Source: LGRD01 sp031382215 (GTDB taxonomy: Bacteria > Pseudomonadota > Gammaproteobacteria > Burkholderiales > Burkholderiaceae_C). From it: a DNA stretch of 12,356 nucleotides. The DNA is taken from the NCBI GenBank assembly GCA_031382215.1, contig JANMYQ010000155.1, positions 1-12,356 on the forward strand. The letters run 5' to 3'. Positions 1-5,920 of this stretch are shown one piece after another. Positions within the stretch are counted from its first letter, which is position 1. Every line of letters starts with the position of its first letter. The position numbers and the translations under genes were made by a program. The notes below the pieces were generated by a model. The model saw nothing but the letters and a program-made list of their open reading frames with translations. It did no database searches and had not been told where the DNA came from.

Positions 1-903
1 AAAGCTCAGAGCAGCCAGGCTGCCGAAGTCGAGCTGGCCGGCGCCCGATTCAATGCGCTCGGGGAACGACAGGCCGAACGCAATCGGCACCCGCATGTCG
101 GGTGTGCCGAGTTGCGCGAGCACCGAGTTGTCGCGGCACACCACCATCGAATGGATGATGCTCTGCGGGTGGATCACGACGCGGATCTGCTCGGGTTCGA
201 GTTCGAACAGCCAGCGCGCTTCGATCACTTCGAGCGCCTTGTTCATCATCGTCGCCGAGTCGACCGAAATCTTGCGCCCCATCACCCAGTTCGGGTGCGC
301 GCAGGCCTGGTCGGGTGTCACGTCTTTCAAGGTGGCCGGGTCGCGCGTGCGGAACGGGCCGCCCGACGCGGTCAGCAGAATGTGATCGATGCGCGAAGCC
401 CAGGCGCTGCGGTCTTCCGGCAGGCACTGAAAGATCGCCGAGTGTTCGCTGTCGATCGGCAGCAAGGTGGCGCCGCCGTTGCGCACGGCGTTCATGAAGA
501 GCGCGCCGCCGACGACCAGGGCTTCCTTGTTGGCCAACAGCAAGCGCTTGCCGGCCCGGGCCGCCGCCAGGCAGGGCGGCAAGCCGGCAGCGCCGACGAT
601 CGCGGCCATCACCGAATCGACCTCGGGGTGGGCCGCCAGATCGCACAGCGCCTGCGCACCCGACAGCACCTCGGTGCGCAGCCCGGCCGCCTTGAACTGC
701 TGGCGCAACCCGCGCGCCTGCTCGTCGCCGGGCACCACCGCGAAGCGCGGCCGCCATTGCAGGCATTGTTTCAGCAGTTCGTCCATGCGGCTGTGGGCCG
801 ACAGCGCGAACACCTCGAAACGATCAGGGTGGCGGCTCAACACGTCCAGCGTGCTGGTACCGACCGAGCCGGTGGCGCCGAGAATGCAGACACGTTGTTT
901 CAT
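1..903 (-). CDS. dxr: 1-deoxy-D-xylulose 5-phosphate reductoisomerase, C-terminus cut by window edge
   Basis: Dxr converts 1-deoxy-D-xylulose 5-phosphate to 2-C-methyl-D-erythritol 4-phosphate with NADPH and a divalent metal, the committed cytoplasmic step of the MEP isoprenoid pathway. The 301 codons seen run from ATG at 903 to base 1 without a stop; the family is about 390-400 residues, so roughly 90-100 C-terminal residues are missing. The NADPH-binding loop GATGSVG is at residues 9-15 and LANKEAL surrounds K126. IDSEHS at 150-155 supplies metal ligands D151 and E153. HPNW starts at H203, and SVDSATMMNK leads to K222 and E225. These match E. coli K125, D150, E152, H209, K228 and E231 at a constant offset within each domain. 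The start overlaps the cdsA stop (ATGA), which suggests translational coupling at the distal end of the operon. Identification is secure. Confidence 0.97.
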   Translation of the reverse strand, partial: MKQRVCILGATGSVGTSTLDVLSRHPDRFEVFALSAHSRMDELLKQCLQWRPRFAVVPGDEQARGLRQQFKAAGLRTEVLSGAQALCDLAAHPEVDSVMAAIVGAAGLPPCLAAARAGKRLLLANKEALVVGGALFMNAVRNGGATLLPIDSEHSAIFQCLPEDRSAWASRIDHILLTASGGPFRTRDPATLKDVTPDQACAHPNWVMGRKISVDSATMMNKALEVIEARWLFELEPEQIRVVIHPQSIIHSMVVCRDNSVLAQLGTPDMRVPIAFGLSFPERIESGAGQLDFGSLAALSF

Positions 904-1739
904 GCGAGTGACCCCATGGCCATGGCGATCGGGAAGACCGGCAGCAGCGCGTCGAAACGGTCCAGCAACCCACCGTGGCCGGGCAGCAGCGCACTGCTGT
1001 CCTTGGCACCTGCGCTGCGCTTGACCAGCGATTCGAACAGGTCGCCGACAACGCTCATCGCGGCCAGGAAAATCACCACCAGGACCCCGCCTGCGACACC
1101 CAGGCGCTGCAGCAACTGCGTGTAAAGGCTGGCTGAGTCCATCGCGAACGAACGGTCCAGCCACAGCCACAGGGCCGCCAGCACGAGCGCGCCGAGCATG
1201 CCGCTCCAGACCCCTTCCCAGCTCTTGCCCGGGCTGATGGCCAGCGCCAGCTTGCGCTTGCCGAACGCACGGCCGCCGAAGTACGCGGCAATGTCGGCCG
1301 CCCACACCAGGCAGAACACCGAAAGAATGAAGTTGATGCCAATCACCTTGGCATTGACCATCGCCAGCCACGCCGTCCACAACAGCAGCAGGCCGAGTGC
1401 CCAGCGCAGCGGCGCCGGCACACCGGGCCACGCGGCGGGCCCACCGCGCAAGACCCAAGCCCCGCCCAACACCCAGACGCCCGTGGCCAGCCACCAGGCC
1501 GACGCCGGTGCCGCCGCCGACCAGCCCAGCCACAGCGCTGCTGCACACGCCGCGGCCAACAACGCACCCACCGCGATGGAGGCGGCACTTGCGGCCCCGT
1601 TCAGGCGCCCCCATTCCCAGCCGCTGGCGCCGATCATCACCAGCGTCAGCAAGGCGAACGGCCAAGCCGACCGGGCAAACAGCGCCGGCAGCAGAAGCCC
1701 CACCAGAATCAGCGCGGTGATGATGCGTTGCCGCAGCAC
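900..1739 (-). CDS. cdsA: Phosphatidate cytidylyltransferase (CDP-diglyceride synthase)
   Basis: CdsA makes CDP-diacylglycerol from CTP and phosphatidic acid in the inner membrane, the branch point for all bacterial glycerophospholipids. The 279-residue protein is of normal length. It is strongly hydrophobic, with several membrane segments, for example about residues 5-20, 26-40, 55-72, 111-127 and 216-232. The family signature is complete at residues 229-267: SVVGDLFESLVKR, then KDSS (246-249), PGHGG (253-257) and DRFD (260-263). An earlier conserved stretch includes ADIAAYFGGRAFGK (148-161) and SPGKSWEG (169-176). The start is GTG at 1739, 2 nt after the uppS stop, with no good Shine-Dalgarno sequence; translation is probably coupled to uppS. 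The stop overlaps the dxr start by 4 nt. Confidence 0.97.
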   Translation of the reverse strand: MLRQRIITALILVGLLLPALFARSAWPFALLTLVMIGASGWEWGRLNGAASAASIAVGALLAAACAAALWLGWSAAAPASAWWLATGVWVLGGAWVLRGGPAAWPGVPAPLRWALGLLLLWTAWLAMVNAKVIGINFILSVFCLVWAADIAAYFGGRAFGKRKLALAISPGKSWEGVWSGMLGALVLAALWLWLDRSFAMDSASLYTQLLQRLGVAGGVLVVIFLAAMSVVGDLFESLVKRSAGAKDSSALLPGHGGLLDRFDALLPVFPIAMAMGSLA

Positions 1740-1741
1740 GA

Positions 1742-2527
1742 TCAGGGCCGGTGGGCACCGTTGGACAGAGCGGCCGGCGCGGCGCTGTGCACCGCGCCGA
1801 AGCGGCGGTCACGGCGGGCATATTCGGCAAGCGCAGCGTCGAGTTCTGCGTCACCGAACTCGGGCCACAGGCATTCACTGAACACGAGTTCGGAATAGGC
1901 CGCCTGCCAGAGCAGAAAGTTGCTGATGCGCACCTCGCCGCCGGTGCGAATGAACAGGTCGGGGTCGGGTGCGTGACTCAGCGCCATGTAGCTGTTGAGC
2001 CTGGCTTCGTCCAGTTCGTTCGCCGGCACGCCGTCTTCGATGGCGCGGCGGCAGGCCTGCACGATGTCCCAGCGGCCACCGTAATTGAATGCCACCGACA
2101 AGGTGATGCGCGTGTTGTGGCGCGTGCTCGACTCGGCCTGCTGCCAGGCCTCACGCAGCTTTTCGGACACCTGGCTGCGGTCGCCGACGATGCGGATGCG
2201 CACGCCCTGCCCGACCAGCTTGCCCAGGTACTTGGTCACGGCCACCAGCACCAGGCCCATCAGGCCAGAGACCTCTTCGGTCGGGCGCTTCCAGTTCTCG
2301 GACGAGAACGCGAACACGGTGACGTACTCGATGCCGCGGTCGGCACAGGCCAGCACGGTGCGCACCAGCGCATCGACACCCTGCTTGTGGCCGAAGAAGC
2401 GCGGCATGAAGCGCCGCTTGGCCCAGCGGCCGTTGCCGTCCATCACGATGGCCACGTGGCGCGGCACCGCGGGTTTCAGATCGGCGAGGTCGGTCACGCT
2501 GGGGCCAAGTTCGTGGCGCGTCGTCAT
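1742..2527 (-). CDS. uppS: Undecaprenyl diphosphate synthase (cis-prenyltransferase)
   Basis: UppS extends farnesyl diphosphate with eight isopentenyl units in cis to give the C55 lipid carrier for peptidoglycan and surface polysaccharides. The protein has 261 residues against about 250 in the family; the extra length is a short N-terminal lead and an alanine-rich tail. HVAIVMDGNGRWAKRR contains catalytic D30, GHKQG (46-50) contains H47, and FSSENWKRP is at 74-82. DLFIRTGGEVRISNFLLWQ carries diphosphate-binding R194 and R200, followed by E213 in AYSEL; these three fall at the same numbers as in E. coli. The gene sits 6 nt after the frr stop and lacks a clear ribosome binding site, so coupling to frr is likely. 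Its isoprenoid substrates depend on dxr, two genes downstream. Confidence 0.97.
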   Translation of the reverse strand: MTTRHELGPSVTDLADLKPAVPRHVAIVMDGNGRWAKRRFMPRFFGHKQGVDALVRTVLACADRGIEYVTVFAFSSENWKRPTEEVSGLMGLVLVAVTKYLGKLVGQGVRIRIVGDRSQVSEKLREAWQQAESSTRHNTRITLSVAFNYGGRWDIVQACRRAIEDGVPANELDEARLNSYMALSHAPDPDLFIRTGGEVRISNFLLWQAAYSELVFSECLWPEFGDAELDAALAEYARRDRRFGAVHSAAPAALSNGAHRP

Positions 2528-2533
2528 GACGGC

Positions 2534-3094
2534 TCAGACCGCCATGATTTCCGCTTCCTTGCCCGAGACCAGGCGGTCGATCTCGGCAATCGTGCGGTCG
2601 GTGAGCTTTTGCAGCTCGTCGAGCGAGCGGCGCTCTTCGTCTTCGGTGATTTCCTTGTCCTTGAACAGCTTCTTCGCGTGTTCGTTGGCGTCGCGGCGAA
2701 GGTTGCGCACCGCGATGCGCGAGTCTTCGCCGGCGTTGCGGACCACCTTGGTCAGGTCCTTGCGGCGCTCTTCGGTCAGCGCCGGCATCGGCACGCGCAG
2801 CAGGTCGCCCTGCGAGGCCGGGTTCAGGCCCAGGTCCGACTCGCGGATGGCCTTCTCGATCTTCGCTCCCATGCCCTTCTCCCAGGGCTGCACGCTGATC
2901 GTGCGCGCATCGAGCAGGGTCACGTTGGCGACCTGGCTGATCGGCACCATGGAGCCGTAGTAGTCCACCTGCACCTGGTCCAGGATGCCCGGGTGGGCCC
3001 GGCCCGTGCGGATCTTGTGAAGTTCGCCCTTGAACGACTCGACCGAACGAGCCATCTTCTGCTCGGCGGTCTTCTTGATGTCAGCAATACTCAT
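2534..3094 (-). CDS. frr: Ribosome recycling factor
   Basis: Frr (RRF) acts with EF-G to split the post-termination ribosome. Starting at ATG 3094 the product is 186 residues, matching the usual 185-186, and begins MSIADIKKTAEQKM as in relatives. A Shine-Dalgarno-like GGGGT lies 6 nt upstream (3101-3105). An in-frame ATG at 3115 would add seven unconserved residues and is rejected. The L-shaped fold can be followed: a helical domain I (about 1-30 and 105-186) with KIRTGRAHP at 28-35 and the conserved RNLRRDAN at 130-137, and a beta-barrel domain II (about 31-104) with YYGSMVPISQVANV. The acidic/basic C-terminal helix contains ITEDEERRSLDELQKLTD. It lies 24 nt after pyrH and 6 nt before uppS in the operon. 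Confidence 0.97.
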   Translation of the reverse strand: MSIADIKKTAEQKMARSVESFKGELHKIRTGRAHPGILDQVQVDYYGSMVPISQVANVTLLDARTISVQPWEKGMGAKIEKAIRESDLGLNPASQGDLLRVPMPALTEERRKDLTKVVRNAGEDSRIAVRNLRRDANEHAKKLFKDKEITEDEERRSLDELQKLTDRTIAEIDRLVSGKEAEIMAV

Positions 3095-3100
3095 GACAGC

Positions 3101-3105
3101 ACCCC
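3101..3105 (-). promoter_or_regulatory. Ribosome binding site deciding the frr start
   Basis: On the minus strand the bases read GGGGT, 6 nt before the ATG at 3094. The alternative in-frame ATG at 3115 has no comparable purine-rich site and lies only 3 nt from the pyrH stop, so this site favours the shorter, family-length product. Confidence 0.6.
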
Positions 3106-3118
3106 ATGAATGCACCCA

Positions 3119-3829
3119 TCAAACGTGGACGAGAGTGCCCTCGTCCTCTCCCATCACCACGCGCTTGAGCGCGCCGGCCTTGAAAATGCTGAAGATCTTG
3201 ATCGGCAGCTTCTGGTCGCGGCACAGCGCGAACGCGGTCGCGTCCATCACCTGCAGGTTCTTGCTGATCGCTTCGTCGAAGGTGATCTGCGCATAGCGCG
3301 TTGCGTTCGGGTCCTTCTTCGGGTCGGCGCTGTACACGCCATCGACCTTGGTGGCCTTCAGCACGATCTGCGCGCCGATCTCGGCACCGCGCAGCGCCGC
3401 CGCCGTATCGGTGGTGAAGAAGGGATTGCCCGTGCCGGCGGCGAAGACGACGACCTTGCCTTCTTCAAGATACTGCAGCGCCTTGGGCCGCACATAAGGC
3501 TCGACGACCTGCTCGATCGCGATGGCCGACATCACACGCGCCACCATGCCCTCCTGGCGCATCGTGTCGGCCAGCGCCAGCGCGTTCATCACGGTGGCCA
3601 GCATGCCCATGTAGTCGGCGGTGGCGCGGTCCATGCCCACCGAACCGCCGGCCACGCCGCGGAAGATGTTGCCGCCGCCGATGACCACCGCCACTTCGAC
3701 GCCGAGCTGCGTGATCTCCTGCACTTCGCGGACCATGCGAACAATGGTGGCGCGGTTGATGCCGTAGGCATCGTCGCCCATCAGCGCTTCGCCCGACAGC
3801 TTGAGCAGGATGCGTTTGTACGCTGGCAT
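3119..3829 (-). CDS. pyrH: UMP kinase
   Basis: PyrH phosphorylates UMP to UDP with ATP, a cytoplasmic step of pyrimidine nucleotide synthesis. The bacterial enzyme is a hexamer of the amino-acid-kinase fold, unrelated to eukaryotic UMP/CMP kinases. The 236-residue length is typical. Motifs in order are KLSGEAL (10-16), GGGNIFRG (51-58), MDRATADYMGMLATVMN (66-82, holding the UMP-contacting Asp residues), AAGTGNPFFTTD (130-141) and KATKVDGVYSADP (158-170). ATG 3829 is preceded by GGGAG 8 nt upstream. It follows tsf after a 100-nt gap in which I see neither a clear terminator nor a clear promoter, and precedes frr by 24 nt. Confidence 0.98.
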   Translation of the reverse strand: MPAYKRILLKLSGEALMGDDAYGINRATIVRMVREVQEITQLGVEVAVVIGGGNIFRGVAGGSVGMDRATADYMGMLATVMNALALADTMRQEGMVARVMSAIAIEQVVEPYVRPKALQYLEEGKVVVFAAGTGNPFFTTDTAAALRGAEIGAQIVLKATKVDGVYSADPKKDPNATRYAQITFDEAISKNLQVMDATAFALCRDQKLPIKIFSIFKAGALKRVVMGEDEGTLVHV

Positions 3830-3929
3830 TCGTTTTGCTCCCAGAAGACCTTGTGGCTGCGAAGTCTAGTCGGTCGGCCGGCCTTGACGGGGCTACTGAT
3901 CGAACGACGGTGGTGTCACGACGCCGGTG

Positions 3930-4847
3930 TCAAGCGCCCTTGGCCGCCGCCACCTGTGCCGCCACTTCGGCTGCGAAGTCGTCGACCTTTTTCTCGATGC
4001 CCTCGCCGACCACGTACAAGGTAAAGCCCTTGACCTGGGTCGCGCGCTCCTTGAGCATCTGCTCGACGCTTTGTTTGTCGTTCTTCACGAAGGCCTGGTT
4101 GTACAGGCTCACCTCTTTCAGGTACTTCTGCACCGACCCTTCGATGCGCTTGGCCAGGATCTCGGGCGACTGCGGTGCCTTGCCGTCGGCCTTGGCCTTC
4201 TCGGCGTCTTCGGCGGCCTTCATCTGGGCGATCGTGCGCTCTTTTTCGATCAGCGCCGCCGGCACGTCGGCCGAACTCAACGCGACCGGCTTCATGGCGG
4301 CCACGTGCATCGCCACGTCCTTGGCGGCGGTTTCGTCGCCGTCGAACTCGACCATCACGCCGATGCGCGTGCCGTGCAGATAACTCGCAATCTTCGCGCC
4401 GCTGTAGCGCTTGAAACGTCGCACCGACATGTTTTCGCCGATCGTGCCGATCAGGCCCTTGCGCACGTCTTCGAGCGTCGGGCCGTAGCCGTCTTGCGTG
4501 TACGGCAGCGCCGACAGCGCGGCGATGTCGGCCGGGTTCTTTTCGGCCACGAGGCGCGCGCAGGCGTTCGCGAGCGCGAGGAACATGTCGTTCTTCGACG
4601 TGAAATCGGTTTCGCAGTTGACCTCGACCAGCGCACCGGCGCCGCCGGCCACGGCGGAGGCGATCACGCCTTCAGCGGTGATGCGCGACGCGGCCTTGCC
4701 AGCCTTGCTGCCGAGCTTGACTCGCAGCAACTCTTCGGCGCGTTCCATGTTGCCTTCGGCTTCGGTCAGCGCCCTCTTGCACTCCATCATCGGGGCGTCG
4801 GTCTTGGCGCGCAGTTCGGCGACCATGCTTGCGGTAATCGCGGGCAT
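3930..4847 (-). CDS. tsf: Translation elongation factor Ts
   Basis: EF-Ts is the guanine nucleotide exchange factor that recycles EF-Tu-GDP. The 305-residue protein opens with the UBA-like N-terminal domain (about 1-55: ITASMVAELRAKTDAPMMEC, then GNMERAEELLR). VEVNCETDFTSKND follows, where D81 and F82 correspond to the E. coli D80-F81 pair that disturbs the EF-Tu Mg site. The C-terminal part contains GSVQKYLKEVSLYNQAFVKNDKQ, typical of the second core domain. It is longer than E. coli EF-Ts (283). A charged stretch, AEDAEKAKADGKAPQS in the coiled-coil region, accounts for part of that and lengthened forms are usual in betaproteobacteria. ATG 4847 has AGGAG 7 nt upstream. The gap from rpsB is 159 nt and contains a terminator. 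Confidence 0.98.
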   Translation of the reverse strand: MPAITASMVAELRAKTDAPMMECKRALTEAEGNMERAEELLRVKLGSKAGKAASRITAEGVIASAVAGGAGALVEVNCETDFTSKNDMFLALANACARLVAEKNPADIAALSALPYTQDGYGPTLEDVRKGLIGTIGENMSVRRFKRYSGAKIASYLHGTRIGVMVEFDGDETAAKDVAMHVAAMKPVALSSADVPAALIEKERTIAQMKAAEDAEKAKADGKAPQSPEILAKRIEGSVQKYLKEVSLYNQAFVKNDKQSVEQMLKERATQVKGFTLYVVGEGIEKKVDDFAAEVAAQVAAAKGA

Positions 4848-4907
4848 CTCAAAACTCCTGTTGGCAGCGCACCCGCATGAGCGGGTCGCTGGATCGTATT
4901 GGGTTGG

Positions 4908-4933
4908 AAAAAAGGGGCTGTAACAGCCCCTTT
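4908..4933 (-). terminator. Intrinsic terminator between rpsB and tsf
   Basis: Read on the minus strand (from 4933 down), AAAGGGGCTG, a TTA loop and CAGCCCCTTT form a 10-bp perfect stem whose last A-U pairs run into a six-U tract (4913-4908) followed by CC. This is a textbook rho-independent terminator for RNA made from rpsB. On the plus strand the stem is followed by only three T, so it faces rpsB. Because tsf and the rest of the operon lie beyond it, it is more likely a partial terminator that lowers expression of downstream genes than a complete stop. I found no strong separate promoter for tsf in the 60 nt after it. Confidence 0.85.
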
Positions 4934-4946
4934 CAGTGCTCGCTCT

Positions 4947-4994
4947 GTTGGCGAGTGCCTTGGCGACTGCCTTGGCGATTGCCCCGGCGAGTCG
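4947..4994 (-). repeat. Four imperfect 12-bp direct repeats after rpsB
   Basis: Plus-strand units are GTTGGCGAGTGC (4947-4958), CTTGGCGACTGC (4959-4970), CTTGGCGATTGC (4971-4982) and a diverged CCCGGCGAGTCG (4983-4994). The repeat begins 12 nt after the rpsB stop codon and ends before the terminator. In the rpsB reading frame beyond the stop, units 3 to 1 would read AIAK-AVAK-ALAN. The last unit also forms a small GC hairpin (GCCCCG at 4981-4986 with CGGGGC at 4993-4998). Confidence 0.8.
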
Positions 4995-5006
4995 GGGCCG
5001 CGGCCT

Positions 5007-5753
5007 TCAGGCGCCTTCGCTCACTTCCACGAATTCATCACCCTCGGGGGCCACACCTTGCACGACTTCGTTCATCGCGTTGGCCTTGCCTTCGAGCACC
5101 GCATCGGCCACGGCCTTGGCGTACAGCGCCACGGCCTTGCTCGAGTCGTCGTTGCCCGGGATCACGTAGTCGATGCCTTCGGGCGAGTGGTTCGAGTCGA
5201 CCACGCCGATGATCGGAATGCCGAGTTTCTTGGCTTCGAGGATCGCGATCTTGTGGTAACCCACGTCGATCACGAACATCGCATCGGGCAGCGCATTCAT
5301 GTCCTGAATGCCGCCGATGTCTTTCTCGAGCTTGATCAGGTCGCGCTGGAACATCAGCGCTTCCTTCTTGATGCGGATCTCGGTGCCGGCCTCGACCTGC
5401 GCCTGCATGTCTTTCAGCTTCTTCAGCGAACCCTTGACGGTCTTGAAGTTCGTCATCATGCCGCCCAGCCAGCGCTGGTCGACGAACGGCATGCCGGCCC
5501 GCTTGGCTTCAGCAGCGATCACCTCGCGCGCCTGGCGCTTGGTGCCGATCATCAGGATGGTTCCGCGCTTGGCACTGAGCTGGCGGATGAATTTCATCGC
5601 GTCGTTGAAGAGCGGCTGCGTCTTCTCGAGGTTGATGATGTGGATCTTGTTGCGATGGCCGTAGATGTACGGGGCCATCTTGGGGTTCCAGAAGCGCGTT
5701 TGGTGGCCAAAGTGGACACCGGCTTCCAGCATTTCACGCATGCTGACAGTCAT
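5007..5753 (-). CDS. rpsB: Small ribosomal subunit protein S2
   Basis: S2 is a core protein of the 30S subunit, bound near the 16S platform and S1. From ATG 5753 the product is 248 residues, a normal length. It opens MTVSMREMLEAGVHFGHQTR (first family signature), then WNPKMAPYIYGHRNKIHIINL (22-42), GTKRQA (70-75), QRWLGGMMTNF (93-103), and PDAMFVIDVGYHKIAILEA (156-174), with DSNHSPEGIDYVIPGNDDS (186-204) near the end. GGAG sits 5 nt before this ATG (5759-5762). The frame is open further upstream to 5915, but the extra 54 residues are unlike S2 and cover the leader. It is the first gene of the operon. In E. coli S2 represses its own operon; a similar loop here is inference. Confidence 0.98.
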   Translation of the reverse strand: MTVSMREMLEAGVHFGHQTRFWNPKMAPYIYGHRNKIHIINLEKTQPLFNDAMKFIRQLSAKRGTILMIGTKRQAREVIAAEAKRAGMPFVDQRWLGGMMTNFKTVKGSLKKLKDMQAQVEAGTEIRIKKEALMFQRDLIKLEKDIGGIQDMNALPDAMFVIDVGYHKIAILEAKKLGIPIIGVVDSNHSPEGIDYVIPGNDDSSKAVALYAKAVADAVLEGKANAMNEVVQGVAPEGDEFVEVSEGA

Positions 5754-5758
5754 GAGGA

Positions 5759-5762
5759 CTCC
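5759..5762 (-). promoter_or_regulatory. Ribosome binding site of rpsB
   Basis: GGAG on the minus strand stands 5 nt before ATG 5753. It decides between this start and the open but unconserved extension upstream, since S2 proteins begin at this methionine. Confidence 0.75.
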
Positions 5763-5792
5763 AAAGGTTGGTTCTAGAATCCGGCCTGAATC

Positions 5793-5808
5793 GTGTTGTG
5801 CACGACAC
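5793..5808. repeat. 16-bp near-perfect palindrome in the rpsB leader
   Basis: GTGTTGTGCACGACAC is symmetrical apart from one mismatched pair (T at position 5 with G at 12), which would still form a G-U pair in RNA made from the plus strand. Its centre is GTGCAC. It lies about 40-55 nt upstream of the rpsB start, downstream of the proposed rpsB promoter, and could be an operator for a dimeric regulator or a leader hairpin. There is no direct evidence for either role. Confidence 0.6.
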
Positions 5809-5847
5809 CTTTTGATGGCCGGGTTCGCGGATTTGTCTACTCCGGTG

Positions 5848-5873
5848 GCTTCGCAGCGACGCTTCGCAGCGAC
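5848..5873. repeat. Perfect 13-bp tandem duplication upstream of rpsB
   Basis: GCTTCGCAGCGAC occurs twice back to back (5848-5860 and 5861-5873) with no mismatch. It lies between the proposed rpsB promoter and the rpsB start, so it would be transcribed as part of the leader (GTCGCTGCGAAGC twice on the rpsB strand). Function is unknown; it may simply be a recent slippage duplication. Confidence 0.85.
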
Positions 5874-5905
5874 GTTCAGCGGCTGGGCCCCAGAAAAACC
5901 CAAAG

Positions 5906-5914
5906 AGTATAGCA
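5906..5914 (-). promoter_or_regulatory. Probable extended -10 promoter element for the rpsB operon
   Basis: The minus strand reads TGCTATACT: a TGn extension plus TATACT, five of six matches to TATAAT. The -35 region at usual spacing (5929-5934, ATGTCT) is poor, which is tolerated by extended -10 promoters. Transcription would start near 5899 and give a leader of about 145 nt before the rpsB ATG at 5753. The promoter would reach into the first codons of the divergent amidase gene. Confidence 0.5.
5908..5913 (+). promoter_or_regulatory. Possible -10 for the amidase operon, sharing the rpsB TATA
   Basis: On the plus strand the same symmetrical segment reads TATAGC, four of six matches to TATAAT, with no recognisable -35. 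Transcription from it would begin at about 5919-5921, that is at the amidase ATG itself, giving a leaderless or nearly leaderless mRNA. The ATG indeed has no well-spaced Shine-Dalgarno sequence. Weak evidence. Confidence 0.25.
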
Positions 5915-5920
5915 CCGCAC

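Noticed and set aside
1751..3109. Long plus-strand open frame of 452 codons opposite uppS and frr
   Set aside because: It lies antisense to two unmistakable essential genes; its composition (His, Ala, Arg, Gln rich) is that of a high-GC reverse-strand shadow.
3912..3932. Direct repeat GGTGTCA twice at the tsf stop, 14 bp apart
   Set aside because: Only 7 bases match exactly and the rest of the unit is diverged; expected by chance in GC-rich spacer.
4908..4933. Terminator hairpin acting on the plus strand
   Set aside because: On that strand the stem is followed by only three T, and no plus-strand gene lies upstream.
5754..5915. N-terminal extension of rpsB by 54 residues
   Set aside because: The extra residues do not resemble S2, and ATG 5753 has a proper ribosome binding site and begins the conserved MTVSMREML.
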